Assembly: GCA_964542475.1 (NCBI GenBank)
Contig: CAZIUL010000024.1
Span: 1 to 64,000 of the forward strand
Direction: 5' to 3'
Source: CAZIUL01 sp964542475
GTDB lineage: Bacteria > Planctomycetota > B15-G4 > CAYZWU01
DNA: 64,000 bases
The number at the start of each line of letters is the position of its first letter. Position 1 is the first letter of the stretch. Both the position numbers and the translations under genes were made by a program. This document shows positions 1-8,950 of this stretch, piece by piece. The notes under the pieces are model-generated. The model saw nothing but the letters and a program-made list of their open reading frames with translations, was not told the DNA's origin and did not search any database.

Positions 1-121
1 TGCATCCTGATTTCGATCGACACCAAGTGTCAACTGATTAATGCTCCCGGTAGTATCTGAGCAAATACAGGGATAACAAACCAATCAAGCTCCATATTAT
101 TAATAACCGGGGAAAATCCAA

Positions 122-934
122 ATGACGACCAAGAACAGCGCAGCTGAACAATCACAGATCCGTATTGTTAGACTCGGTACCGCGGACAGGAATATCCGTG
201 AGCGTATATGTGATCTTTGTTCTAGCTTGGGCAACATAAAACCGTACTATGTTATTTATGCCGGATCAGGAACCGAACATGAAGAAACCGATACACGTCA
301 CCTGATCTCATACAACGATCACCGTGCTGCATTGGTTCTCTGCAAGTCTGCAATAAGCTTGTCCTGTCGTGATAAAGTGATCGATCTCGAAAAAGGAACC
401 ATCCATCTAATTTCGGCTGACCGCCCGGCAACCCTTCGCAAAAAAACATTACTGGCCGCATCATTTCTTGTCGCAGCTTGTGCCATAGGATCTGTCCTGT
501 GGCCTGGCGGGGCGTCAGAGCAGCTCTTACCCGCGGGAAGCGAAGGGAGTGAAGCAGCAAACAGCGCCTCCAGCGCACCCGGCACACTTCCGCCGGAATA
601 CTATGACCTGAATTTCGAAATCCCTGAGCGCATGCCGTACGCTTCGAAGCAGGATGCAAAAACAGATGACAACGAGTATCTTCAGGAGCATGTCAAAAAA
701 CTGCTCGCCACGGGCTCGGAAAATGGCTACAAACATAATGAGGACTACATCCCTTTCTGCATCGCGGTCATCGAGGATTCACGCCTTGGGCCTGAAATAC
801 GTTTCATGGCATTTAAACAGCTAATGAACATTGCTAATAACCTCGACAAACCGGAAATAGTGGACCGGTACAAAAGGCTGCCTGATGACGATCCTGTCCT
901 GAGAGCGAAAATCGACAGCTGGTTCAACCAATAG
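122..934 (+). CDS. Hypothetical single-pass membrane protein
   Basis: 270 residues with no family I recognise. The N-terminal ~100 residues look like a small soluble alpha/beta domain with several cysteines. One strongly hydrophobic segment follows at about residues 107-128, after a basic RKK stretch, so the N-terminal part is predicted to be cytoplasmic. A low-complexity Ser/Ala/Gly linker (about 130-155) leads to a charged helical C-terminal domain. The overall shape resembles an anti-sigma factor or a membrane-anchored regulator, but no diagnostic motif is visible. ATG at 122 follows a weak purine-rich GGGGAAA. No partner gene is adjacent; the histone-like gene begins about 200 bases downstream on the same strand. 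Confidence 0.6.
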   Translation: MTTKNSAAEQSQIRIVRLGTADRNIRERICDLCSSLGNIKPYYVIYAGSGTEHEETDTRHLISYNDHRAALVLCKSAISLSCRDKVIDLEKGTIHLISADRPATLRKKTLLAASFLVAACAIGSVLWPGGASEQLLPAGSEGSEAANSASSAPGTLPPEYYDLNFEIPERMPYASKQDAKTDDNEYLQEHVKKLLATGSENGYKHNEDYIPFCIAVIEDSRLGPEIRFMAFKQLMNIANNLDKPEIVDRYKRLPDDDPVLRAKIDSWFNQ

Positions 935-1138
935 ATCAAGCGCGCTGAAACCCTACCTGGCAGTTCATCCACACCGAAAAACCCGCAAAATCCCCAAAAA
1001 CAGCCGAATTCCGCTAGAAAACGACAAATTACCGGAAATTTTCCCTTGTAACACACTTTTGCCAGTGATAATTTTTTATAAACTTTTCCTCTAGCTATGG
1101 CTGGTTTTTCTCTGTTTCTTTTTATGGAGGGTGATTAA

Positions 1139-1438
1139 ATGCCGAAAAAGAAAGATGTGCNNNNNNNNNNNNNNNNNNNNNNNNNNNNNNNNNNNNNNNN
1201 NNNNNNNNNNNNNNNNNNNNNNNNNNNNNNNNNNNNNNNNNNNNNNNNNNNNNNNNNNNNAAAGAAAGATGTGCTGGTTGTTGGCAGCAAGGTCAAGAGG
1301 TATATCAAATCCAAAAAAATGATGTGCTCGGGTGATCTACTCGAAGGGCTGAACGAATGCATGTACAGCTGCATCGATGAAGCCATCAAACGGACCAAGA
1401 ACAACAAGAGAGCTACTGTCCGCAAATACGACGTCTGA
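1139..1438 (+). CDS. Predicted bacterial histone-fold protein, interrupted by scaffold gap
   Basis: The gene starts at ATG 1139 behind a good ribosome binding site (GGAGGG, 8 bases upstream) and runs into 100 Ns after seven codons. Bases 1147-1160 before the gap are identical to 1261-1274 after it (14 nt), so the two contigs overlap and the gap is probably artificial. Collapsing the overlap removes 114 bases (38 codons), keeps frame and gives a 61-residue basic protein. It begins MPKKKDVLVVGSKVKRYIKS, continues with an amphipathic helix holding SGDLLEGLNE, and ends KRATVRKYDV. This matches the short bacterial histones (Bdellovibrio Bd0055 type): helix, long central helix, an R-x-T-V loop and a truncated last helix. 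The expected role is DNA binding as a dimer. Family assignment is from memory of the pattern. Confidence 0.7.
   Translation: MPKKKDVXXXXXXXXXXXXXXXXXXXXXXXXXXXXXXXXXXKKDVLVVGSKVKRYIKSKKMMCSGDLLEGLNECMYSCIDEAIKRTKNNKRATVRKYDV
1161..1260. other. Scaffold gap of 100 N
   Basis: Exactly 100 unknown bases, the conventional placeholder for a gap of unknown size. The flanks share a 14-bp identical overlap (1147-1160 and 1261-1274), so the true sequence is likely continuous with nothing missing. Confidence 0.95.
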
Positions 1439-1465
1439 ACAAACAGACGCCCTTTATGGATAGCA

Positions 1466-1503
1466 AAAGAACGGGAAGCCCTTTCGGTTTCCCGTTCTTT
1501 TTT
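1466..1503 (+). terminator. Rho-independent terminator after the histone-like gene
   Basis: Twelve-base arms AAAGAACGGGAA (1466-1477) and TTCCCGTTCTTT (1489-1500), separated by an 11-base loop and running into a T tract. It lies 27 bases after the stop codon, so the histone-like gene is probably monocistronic. Confidence 0.85.
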
Positions 1504-1618
1504 GCATCTTTTCGGGGGAGGACCAATCCAAGTCATAACCCGCTTATTTCATACTCTTCGTCGCGAAGGGCTCAGCAGACGAGGACGAAATATGCGGGCA
1601 AGAACGGCTGCGGTTGAA

Positions 1619-3322
1619 TCAGTTGACATAGGTGACTGCCACAGGATTGGAAACGAAATCCCAGGGTGCACCAACCAGGTAATAGGCAAAGTGGGACACG
1701 AGGCCGAGGTAACCGGCCGGCAGGTGACCCGCATTGTACTGGGCCGTGCCCTTCCCCTGCGCATCCAGCAGACTGTTGAAATTCGTGAAAATGGTGCTGT
1801 TCAGGTTTGCCATCACAAAGCTGGTGAAAGCATCATAGTTCAGTGGAAGGGTGATCTGGCCGTAAAGCGACGTACCCGGTGTCGTACCGCTCTGGCTGCC
1901 GAGCAGCATATACTCGCGGCCGCCGTTCTGAGGCCCGGCATCTATGGTGAAATTCACGGTGCCGCCATAGCTGATACTGATCTCGAACTTGTCCGCTTCC
2001 AGGGGGTGAATGTCGATGAATTCATCCACACCCACGTCAACTGAGCCCATGCAGGGCCTGGCATCACCATCAATGTCTCTTGTTGGCGCACCTTCCGTGG
2101 TACCCCGGTTGATACAGCAAGAGGTCCTGATGAGATGAAAATCATTATCCGCCGGATCCACGAACGCGGGATCATCGTCGAAGTTGCATTCTCCGGCCAT
2201 GCCGCCCTCCACGTTGCAGTATTTGGTGACGAACTGTCCCGGGTAATGCTGGGTTATATAGACCTGTGGAGAGGCTGGCGCTGAGTTGTTGCGGATAATG
2301 GTGTTGGTCACCTCCTGGGACGCCTTGTCTTTGCTGTAGAAGCCGCCCCCCGTGTTCAAGGCCTGGTTCCCGTAGATGACGCAGTTGCTCATATAAGACG
2401 GCCCGGGCGTGTCTATCATAAAGTAGATGCCCCCGCCGTTCACCTCCGCAAGGTTGTTGGAAATGACGCAGTTCTGGATGGTCACGGACACGGTCCGCCG
2501 GACAAAGAGCCCTCCGCCATAGATCCCCGCTATGTTCTCTGTGATGAGGTTGTCCGCAATATGGAAGGTGGATTGGCTTGAACACATGATGCCGCCGGCG
2601 TAGACCTTGGATTTGTTATGGATAATCTGGTTGCCGATGATCATCATGCTGGCGCCTTCCGCACCGCAGATCGCCCCTCCGTACTTATTGCACGTATTGC
2701 GGTAAAACGTGTTATCCAGGATCATGGGGTTGGAGTTGAGGCAAGCGCAGCCCCCGCCTTTCCAATCCGCATTGTTGTTCTGTAAAGTATTGTTCCTGAT
2801 GATCGGCGAAGAGTATCTATCCATCCCGATTCCACCGCCGTGGTAGGAGTCATTTTTCTCGATCAGGTTATCGTTTATCAATGGGGCGCAGCTGATGCAG
2901 CAGATACCGCCCCCCAAATAGTCCGATTCATTCTGGGTAATCACATTGTTCCGGATCGTGGGCGATGAAACGTAGCAATAAATGCCGCCTCCCCTATCGG
3001 CGAGACCGTTCGTGATGGTGAACCCTTCCAGGATGGTGTCATATCCTTCCCAAGATTTGAAACTGACCGTGCTTCCGCCTTGATTTCCATTGATAAAGGT
3101 GTTCACCGCCCCCTCATCACTGGTCAAGGTGATGGCCTTGCCAAGGAAGTCGAGTTGCTCATTGTATATGCCGGCCCGCACAATGATCACATCCCCGGAA
3201 ACTACCCCGGGATCGCTGATAGCCCCCTGGATTGTGCCGAAATCATCAGGCACATGATAAGTAGCAGCAATGCCGGACAGGGAAAAGGTAAAAAAGACTA
3301 TGCACACAGACAGGCTTCTCAT
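1619..3322 (-). CDS. Secreted right-handed parallel beta-helix protein
   Basis: 567 residues from ATG 3322, chosen because a classical signal peptide (MRSLSVCIVFFTFSLSGIAA) follows it and AAGGGGAT lies just upstream. The mature N-terminus holds the IPDDFGTIQGAI motif typical of NosD/DUF1565-type beta-helix proteins. It is followed by about a dozen ~24-residue coils with the pattern GGGIYC...SPTIRNN.ITQN (roughly residues 100-400). A separate beta-rich domain of ~130 residues follows the last coil and could be a surface or interaction module. It is likely a secreted or surface polysaccharide-binding protein, but no lyase active site can be pointed to. A paralogue lies at 10254-11864. The gene stands alone and is convergent with the histone-like gene. 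Confidence 0.8.
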   Translation of the reverse strand: MRSLSVCIVFFTFSLSGIAATYHVPDDFGTIQGAISDPGVVSGDVIIVRAGIYNEQLDFLGKAITLTSDEGAVNTFINGNQGGSTVSFKSWEGYDTILEGFTITNGLADRGGGIYCYVSSPTIRNNVITQNESDYLGGGICCISCAPLINDNLIEKNDSYHGGGIGMDRYSSPIIRNNTLQNNNADWKGGGCACLNSNPMILDNTFYRNTCNKYGGAICGAEGASMMIIGNQIIHNKSKVYAGGIMCSSQSTFHIADNLITENIAGIYGGGLFVRRTVSVTIQNCVISNNLAEVNGGGIYFMIDTPGPSYMSNCVIYGNQALNTGGGFYSKDKASQEVTNTIIRNNSAPASPQVYITQHYPGQFVTKYCNVEGGMAGECNFDDDPAFVDPADNDFHLIRTSCCINRGTTEGAPTRDIDGDARPCMGSVDVGVDEFIDIHPLEADKFEISISYGGTVNFTIDAGPQNGGREYMLLGSQSGTTPGTSLYGQITLPLNYDAFTSFVMANLNSTIFTNFNSLLDAQGKGTAQYNAGHLPAGYLGLVSHFAYYLVGAPWDFVSNPVAVTYVN

Positions 3323-3506
3323 GGGCACATCCCCTTGTTCTGTATGGAATTTAGATCCTTCATTCTCTACGCAATGCAATCCTCATAGCTTATGTTGAAA
3401 TATACACCAAAAAGTGAATACAGTCAATGCTTGACTTTTTTTCATGTGCACAAAAAATGTAACCGCAGGTGTTGTTTTTCTTTCTTCCACATCAGAGGTG
3501 TTTCAG

Positions 3507-4982
3507 ATGCAGATTCGTATAGCTGTTGCGTACTTTTTCCTTCTTTTTCTGCTTCCTCTGATCAGCAAGGCTGCACGGGCACAATGCCGATGGAACCAGT
3601 TTCGCGGTCCGGACGGAACCGGCATCGCACTGGAAAACAAGGCTCTCCCCAACCATTTGGATGAAAAAAAGAACATGATATGGAAGAGTGAAATCCCCTA
3701 CGGGCTTTCCTCTCCATGTATCTGGAGAGATCGAATCTTCCTCACGGGCATCACCGGAACGGAGCTGGAAACCATATGCATTCACCGGAAAAACGGCAAG
3801 ATCCTCTGGCGGGGCAAGGCCTGGTACGAGTTCATAGAGCGAGTGCATCGAACCAACAGCCCAGCATCTCCCACTCCCGCCACCGATGGTGAGCGTGTTT
3901 ATGTCTACTTCGGTTCGTCCGGCCTCTTGTGTTATGATTTTGACGGCAACGAGGTCTGGAGCCGGATCATGCCTCCGCCGAAGAACCTTTACGGCACTGC
4001 GAGTTCGCTCATTCTCGCGGGAAAGCTTCTCATCTTCTGCATGGACGAGCAGCAGCGGTCCTATCTTGAGGCGATCGATCCTGCTACCGGTGAAACGGTG
4101 TGGCGCAAGGACCGGTCGGGCATGATACACAACTGGACCACGCCCATGTTCTGGAAAAACAACGGTGTGGATGAGCTCGTGATCAACGGTCAGGGCCGGA
4201 TGCGGGCCTATTCCCTGGAGGACGGTACTGAGAAATGGCAGCTTCCCGGCCTGACGGATGAGCCATGTGTCACTCCGGTTTCCGGGGACGGCCACATTTA
4301 CATTACCTCTTACAACATGAAAACCAACACGGAAGTGATCGGCCTTCCTCCATGGGCGGATCTGATCGAGGAGTTGGACAAGGACAATGACAGCGAGCTG
4401 ACCCTGAAGGAGACCAAGCCGAACAAATCGGTTCTCTCCCGCGCCGACGCTGACGGCGAAGGTGACCATCCCTTATGGGGATTTCACCGTTTCCTGGACG
4501 AAGACCGGAACGGGAAGGTGACCGAATCCGAGTGGCGCAAAATCGTTGATTGGGTGGACAGCTTCCCACAGGAGAACGCCATAATGGCGGTAAAGCCTCC
4601 CGAGAATGACGATGAGGTCCCCGAGATCGTCTGGAAGCTTGAAAAAGGCGTTCCCGAGGTTCCTTCGCCCTTGTTTTATGATCACCGTGTTTACCTGGTG
4701 AAAAACGGCGGCATGGTGACCTGCCTGGACAGCAAGACAGGCGAGGTTATGTTCCAGGAAAAGCTGGGTGCCGGCGGGCCGTACTACGCCTCCCCGGTTG
4801 CCGGGGATAAAAAGATCTACGTGGCTTCGGCTCGGGGTACGGTTATCGTATTCGAAGCCGGGGACAAGCTGAAGATCCTGTCCCGCAACGATCTGAAGGA
4901 GCGCATCTCAGCCACACCGGCCCTGGTGGACGGCAAGGTCTACGTGAGGACCAACAAGCATCTCTATGCCTTTGGATTGTAG
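3507..4982 (+). CDS. Exported PQQ-like beta-propeller protein with EF-hand-like loops
   Basis: 491 residues from ATG 3507, which follows GAGGTG at good spacing and opens a signal peptide (MQIRIAVAYFFLLFLLPLIS). The mature protein begins WNQFRGPDGTG, the usual entry of PQQ-binding-like WD repeat proteins. Blades with motifs such as GSSGLLCYDFDGNEVW and YLEAIDPATGETVW follow. At about residues 290-350 there is an insertion with two Ca-binding loop patterns, LDKDNDSELTLKE and LDEDRNGKVTESEW, followed by more propeller blades. It is probably periplasmic or surface-located. Such proteins can be structural (BamB-like) or enzymes; no catalytic residue can be assigned. It is convergent with nothing and precedes the glycosidase-like gene by about 150 bases. 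Confidence 0.8.
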   Translation: MQIRIAVAYFFLLFLLPLISKAARAQCRWNQFRGPDGTGIALENKALPNHLDEKKNMIWKSEIPYGLSSPCIWRDRIFLTGITGTELETICIHRKNGKILWRGKAWYEFIERVHRTNSPASPTPATDGERVYVYFGSSGLLCYDFDGNEVWSRIMPPPKNLYGTASSLILAGKLLIFCMDEQQRSYLEAIDPATGETVWRKDRSGMIHNWTTPMFWKNNGVDELVINGQGRMRAYSLEDGTEKWQLPGLTDEPCVTPVSGDGHIYITSYNMKTNTEVIGLPPWADLIEELDKDNDSELTLKETKPNKSVLSRADADGEGDHPLWGFHRFLDEDRNGKVTESEWRKIVDWVDSFPQENAIMAVKPPENDDEVPEIVWKLEKGVPEVPSPLFYDHRVYLVKNGGMVTCLDSKTGEVMFQEKLGAGGPYYASPVAGDKKIYVASARGTVIVFEAGDKLKILSRNDLKERISATPALVDGKVYVRTNKHLYAFGL

Positions 4983-5130
4983 CGGAGTACCGGCTGCGGC
5001 GAAGCAGTGGACAACCTCTATTGCAAGGCCAACAGCGAGATGCGCCTGTTGAACCGGTAATCGGACCATGCAGAATGCGCTGATGTATAATCATGCTCAA
5101 ACGATGCGATCCGGGAGAAAGCCCACAGCA

Positions 5131-8001
5131 ATGAAAAAGAAAACTTCCATCTGCCTGCTTGTGGCCATGACAGCTCTCGCCTCGGGCCCGTCGCCCGCAT
5201 CCTCCTGTCCCCGGGAAGATCCCTATCCCTACGACAGTATCCTTCGCTGGAGCGGTGACAGGTATAAAACCCTGGGACCGACCGGTCGACGGATCTTTGC
5301 CGATCGCCTGGATTGCGAACCGGGATTCTGCGGAACGTTCGGCTGCGGTCAAGACACGCCCGGCTTCGAAGACCCCCTGATCATCACATTCCACAGAGAA
5401 GCAGAGGCTCTCTCTCTACGAGAGGAAGAGATCGCCTGGTACCCCTCACACTTGAAAGCGGTCTGGAAGAGTGAGGATTTCCGCCTCACCGAAAAAAAGT
5501 TCATCACAGATCGTGACATCATGGTGGACTGCCTTGAACTTCTCAACACCTCCAATGCCCCTCTATCAATGAAGGTCTGCATCAGGGGGCATACAACGCC
5601 CCTTCTGGAGCGCTTCCGCTCCAGGCAGAGCCCTGTCTCTCTGTCCGCAACAGCCAACCTGACAACCTCCCCCAAACCGGATACGGAAATCGGATCGGAA
5701 ACGGTCCTGCCGCGGATCCCCTTGCCGCACGGCACCCTGGAATACGATGCAATCGCCTTTATCCTGCCGGATCCCGGCCCGGACCAAGCACCCACATTGG
5801 TCGCACTTCAGGGCGGATCCGAAACGGACCCGGCCTTCTCTTACCCACGGGAAGCAACCCTCCGCCTGCCTGATGTCCGGCCTGACATCGCATGGTATCA
5901 CGTGCTGGTGACCACGCCTGCTCCGCGTGGAAGACCCGGCGCGACACCCCCGGCATTCTTCAGAATCGTTTTCGACAACGGCTCATCGGAAGAGATCGCC
6001 TGGCCTTCGGTTTCCTCGCGGATGCATACCCGCGCAAACTCTCCCGAGGATCGACCTTCGACAGCCTTCCCAGCCGCAGGAGACGGGAGGAGAATCCGCT
6101 GGCGCTTCCTTTTCCTTCCGGGCTGGGAGGAACCGGTGATGCTTCTCACCTACTCCCCCCCGCCCGGCCGCTTCGCTCAGCAGCTGAAAGCGCGAAAAGG
6201 CGCGGGACAGGAGGTGCCCGTGGTGCTGGCCATCACAGTGGAAACACCGCCAAAGACGGGCAGGCTGCCAGTGCTTCTGGGAAAGCCCGATTTTCACAAC
6301 CTACAACTCACCCTCGCCCTGGCAGGGGACGGTTTCGTCCCGGCCGAAACACCGCAGGGAATGCGGGGGCTCTCGCGCAGCATCAATCTGGAGGCCGGGG
6401 AGCGGGCCGCTTTCAGCGTGGTCCTGGCATCCGGCAAAGAACAGTTCATCACCGCGCTCCAGGCCATGGAGCTCGTAAAATCGATTGACCTGTTCCAGAA
6501 CCACAGGCAGGAGTATGCGAAATGGTTCGAGGATGCGGCCCCGCGCTTCTCGTGCAGCAACGCCATGATGGAGAAAGCATGGCACTACCGCTGGTTTCTC
6601 ACGCGCCAAACCATGCTCCGCCCGGACATGCCCGGCTTTTCCCTCCCTGTGTTCTTCTCGAGCCTTCACAGCCGGTCGGATTGCGCGGTGTCCACATTCG
6701 CCACGCCGCACATCGTAAACGAAGTCCGCTGGCTAAAAAGCACGGCCTACGCCCAGGGCCAGCTCAGAGCCCTTCTCATGCAGCAGTATCAAAACGGCAT
6801 GCTGCCCTGTGTCAGCCTTGCATCCCGCGGAGGGTTCTTTACCCACTGGATCCCGGCGGCTGCCATGAACGGATTCGAGGTGAACGGCTCCAGGCAGTAC
6901 CTGAAGGAGGTCCTTCCCCTGCTCAGGAACAACCTGGACGCAACCTTCAGCCTCCTGGACCCGGACCGTGACTACCTGCCCGCCCCCCCCGACCGCCTGC
7001 ACACCGGCATGGGATCGCTCCCTTCATACGATTTTTTCGAGCCTGGGGACGGAAAAGAGACGGCTCTACGGCTTGAACGGCCGGGCTTGGCCGCGTTCGC
7101 TTTCGCAGGCGCCGAGGCAATGGCCCGTGGTTTCCAGGTTATCGGAGAAAAAGCGGAGGCGGCGCGTCTCCAAGATATTGCGGATAAAATCCGGGAAGCG
7201 GTCCTTGACAAGATGTGGTTCGAGGAGGACGCTTTTTTTTATTCCCTACGTGAAAGGGACGACACCCCGGCCAGGTGCCGGGAGATTGGCGGTTTCTACC
7301 CCTTCTTCGCCCGCCTCGTTCCCAATGAGCCGCGCTACATGAAATGCCTCGAAAGCCTGATTGACCCGCGCAGGTTCTGGACACCCTTTCCCGTGGCCAC
7401 GGCTTCCGCCGGGCTCGACGCTTTCTCCCACACGCCGGAAAGCGCCGGGAAACAGCGGCCTTTCCCCGGCAACGGGCCTGCCTGGCCCTATGCCAACAGC
7501 ATTATCGCCGAGGTGATGGCGAACTCGATCCGCTACTACGATGGATCAGCGATCACCGGGGCGGATCTTTCTCGCTTTCTCACCTCCTGCACCCGGCTCA
7601 TTTTCGAGGACAACGATCCCGCACACCCCGTTACAAGAAAATGCTACGACGTAAAAACCGGGACAGGATACGGGGAGCCGGACACCTTCCAATCCACCTA
7701 CAACGACATGCTGATCCGCTTCGTGGGCGGCCTCGTTCCATCCATGGACGAAGGTATCACCCTCTGTCCGCTTATCCACGACCTTGAATACTTCGGCTTC
7801 CGCGGTCTTCCCTACCACGGCAAGCTGCTCGACATCACCTGGGACCGGCCCGACAACAACAGGATCTTCGATGACGCTCCAGAAGGTTACACTCTGGCTG
7901 TGAACGGGGAGAGGATCTTCAGCGTACCGGGTCTCAGGCGGATCCGGGTCGAGGATGATTTGCTTCCCGGGAGCGGATCCGAAAGTCAGCAGGAGAAATG
8001 A
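5131..8001 (+). CDS. Large exported MGH1/GH63-like glycoside hydrolase
   Basis: 956 residues from ATG 5131 (GGGAGAAAG upstream), starting with a signal peptide MKKKTSICLLVAMTALASG ending near ASSC. That Cys is a poor lipobox, so SPI cleavage is also possible. The N-terminal ~450 residues are beta-sandwich-like. The C-terminal half is an (alpha/alpha)6-barrel of the MGH1-like/GH63 type, with long helices, WHYRWFLTRQTMLRP, FTHWIPAAAMNG, SYDFFEPGDGKE and GNGPAWPYANSIIAEVM. In that clan, acidic residues in the D/E-rich loops do acid-base catalysis. It likely trims glycans or mannosylglycerate-type sugars outside the cytoplasm; the substrate is unknown. It belongs to the exported-protein neighbourhood of 1.6-12 kb. 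Confidence 0.75.
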   Translation: MKKKTSICLLVAMTALASGPSPASSCPREDPYPYDSILRWSGDRYKTLGPTGRRIFADRLDCEPGFCGTFGCGQDTPGFEDPLIITFHREAEALSLREEEIAWYPSHLKAVWKSEDFRLTEKKFITDRDIMVDCLELLNTSNAPLSMKVCIRGHTTPLLERFRSRQSPVSLSATANLTTSPKPDTEIGSETVLPRIPLPHGTLEYDAIAFILPDPGPDQAPTLVALQGGSETDPAFSYPREATLRLPDVRPDIAWYHVLVTTPAPRGRPGATPPAFFRIVFDNGSSEEIAWPSVSSRMHTRANSPEDRPSTAFPAAGDGRRIRWRFLFLPGWEEPVMLLTYSPPPGRFAQQLKARKGAGQEVPVVLAITVETPPKTGRLPVLLGKPDFHNLQLTLALAGDGFVPAETPQGMRGLSRSINLEAGERAAFSVVLASGKEQFITALQAMELVKSIDLFQNHRQEYAKWFEDAAPRFSCSNAMMEKAWHYRWFLTRQTMLRPDMPGFSLPVFFSSLHSRSDCAVSTFATPHIVNEVRWLKSTAYAQGQLRALLMQQYQNGMLPCVSLASRGGFFTHWIPAAAMNGFEVNGSRQYLKEVLPLLRNNLDATFSLLDPDRDYLPAPPDRLHTGMGSLPSYDFFEPGDGKETALRLERPGLAAFAFAGAEAMARGFQVIGEKAEAARLQDIADKIREAVLDKMWFEEDAFFYSLRERDDTPARCREIGGFYPFFARLVPNEPRYMKCLESLIDPRRFWTPFPVATASAGLDAFSHTPESAGKQRPFPGNGPAWPYANSIIAEVMANSIRYYDGSAITGADLSRFLTSCTRLIFEDNDPAHPVTRKCYDVKTGTGYGEPDTFQSTYNDMLIRFVGGLVPSMDEGITLCPLIHDLEYFGFRGLPYHGKLLDITWDRPDNNRIFDDAPEGYTLAVNGERIFSVPGLRRIRVEDDLLPGSGSESQQEK

Positions 8002-8204
8002 CCATCTGATAAAAACTAAGGTCTTCCCTGCTGGATTTCGATCGTCACACGGTCGCGGTTGGTCAGGGCGCTTTGCAGGGTTTTCAGATCCTTGAATGAG
8101 AGACAAGCGGCATGATGATGCAGCCTCTTCGTTTCCGGCGCCGACGGAGCGGCGCCCTCCATTGCCGCTTCTTCTCTTCCGGCGCCGCTGGAGGGCGGCA
8201 CTCT

Positions 8205-8308
8205 GTTGCCGCCTCTTCTCATCCGGCGCTGTTGCCGCCTCTTCTCATCCGGCGCTGTTGCCGCTTCTTCTCTTCCGGCGCTGTTGCCGCTTCTTCTCTT
8301 CCGGCGCC
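8205..8308. repeat. 26-bp tandem repeat, four contiguous copies
   Basis: Four head-to-tail copies of GTTGCCGCTTCTTCTCTTCC + GGCGCT (units at 8205, 8231, 8257, 8283). Diverged copies lie outside at 8161 and 8327. A longer element with core CGCCGACGGAGCGGCGCC occurs at 8131-8157 and again at 8299-8323. Because 26 is not a multiple of three, gain or loss of one unit shifts the frame of the overlapping minus-strand gene. Confidence 0.9.
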
Positions 8309-8857
8309 GACGGAGCGGCGCCCTTCGTTGCCGCCTCTTCGTTTCCGACGGAAGGCGAATAGAAACGCCAGCAGCATCCAGACCGAAAGCAAAACGCATG
8401 CGGCCAGCCCGGCCAGGCATAAATGGTCGAGGATCTGGTAGGCCTTCTCCGACTCGAGCAGGATCAGGGCCTGCAGCGCACCTATGCCTACCGCCGTTAT
8501 CAATAAAAAGACGGACCCCGCGCTCTTGTCGCTGCGCTTCCTGAAAAGCCGGCGCACCGTGTTGATCGCTAGAAGGTACACGGCGCTCAGGGAAAAAAGC
8601 TGGCCGGAAAGGCATTTCAAGGGGTCCGGCAGTTCCATCTCGCTGTATCCGACCACCGGCATCTGGATGATTGCGAAAACGAGGAAGAGACAGATCCAGA
8701 GGGTGGTGCGACGGTTTCCCAGGAACAGCACGGGCAGGGCCAGGGCGGCGCCGGCCCAAACCCCGGTACAGCGCAGGCAAAAGACCGCTTCTTCTCGGCC
8801 GTGGCAGAGGTTCGACACGAGGTCGAGCGCGTCCTGGATGGCAGCGGGCATGTCCAT
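8219..8857 (-). CDS. DUF2085 family membrane protein with repeat-encoded tail
   Basis: 212 residues. Start ATG 8857 follows AAGGAGG at ideal spacing. The N-terminus has the DUF2085 signature: Cys-His, then CLRCTGVWAG (the family C-x-R-C-T-G-x-x-x-G motif), followed by four to five membrane spans. The last ~45 residues are not membrane protein but an Arg/Gly/Glu-rich, low-complexity tail encoded by the 26-bp tandem repeat. The stop codon itself lies inside the first contiguous repeat unit. The molecular role of DUF2085 is unknown. The tail differs strongly in composition from the rest, which suggests that repeat expansion overran the original stop. Confidence 0.75.
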   Translation of the reverse strand: MDMPAAIQDALDLVSNLCHGREEAVFCLRCTGVWAGAALALPVLFLGNRRTTLWICLFLVFAIIQMPVVGYSEMELPDPLKCLSGQLFSLSAVYLLAINTVRRLFRKRSDKSAGSVFLLITAVGIGALQALILLESEKAYQILDHLCLAGLAACVLLSVWMLLAFLFAFRRKRRGGNEGRRSVGAGREEAATAPEEKKRQQRRMRRGGNSAG

Positions 8858-8950
8858 GATCGACGATCCTCCTTGTTTCCAATGGCGGCCGGCGGATGGG
8901 AAAGAGGCGGCAGTCGCCTCTTTCGTTGACTCTACCCTAACTTTGCACAG

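Noticed and set aside
1..121. Short inverted repeat GACAC-CAA-GTGTC at 19-31
   Set aside because: Five-base arms are expected by chance; no supporting promoter elements.
8119..8352. Possible CRISPR array
   Set aside because: The 26-bp units are directly adjacent without unique spacers and lie in a coding region; no cas genes.
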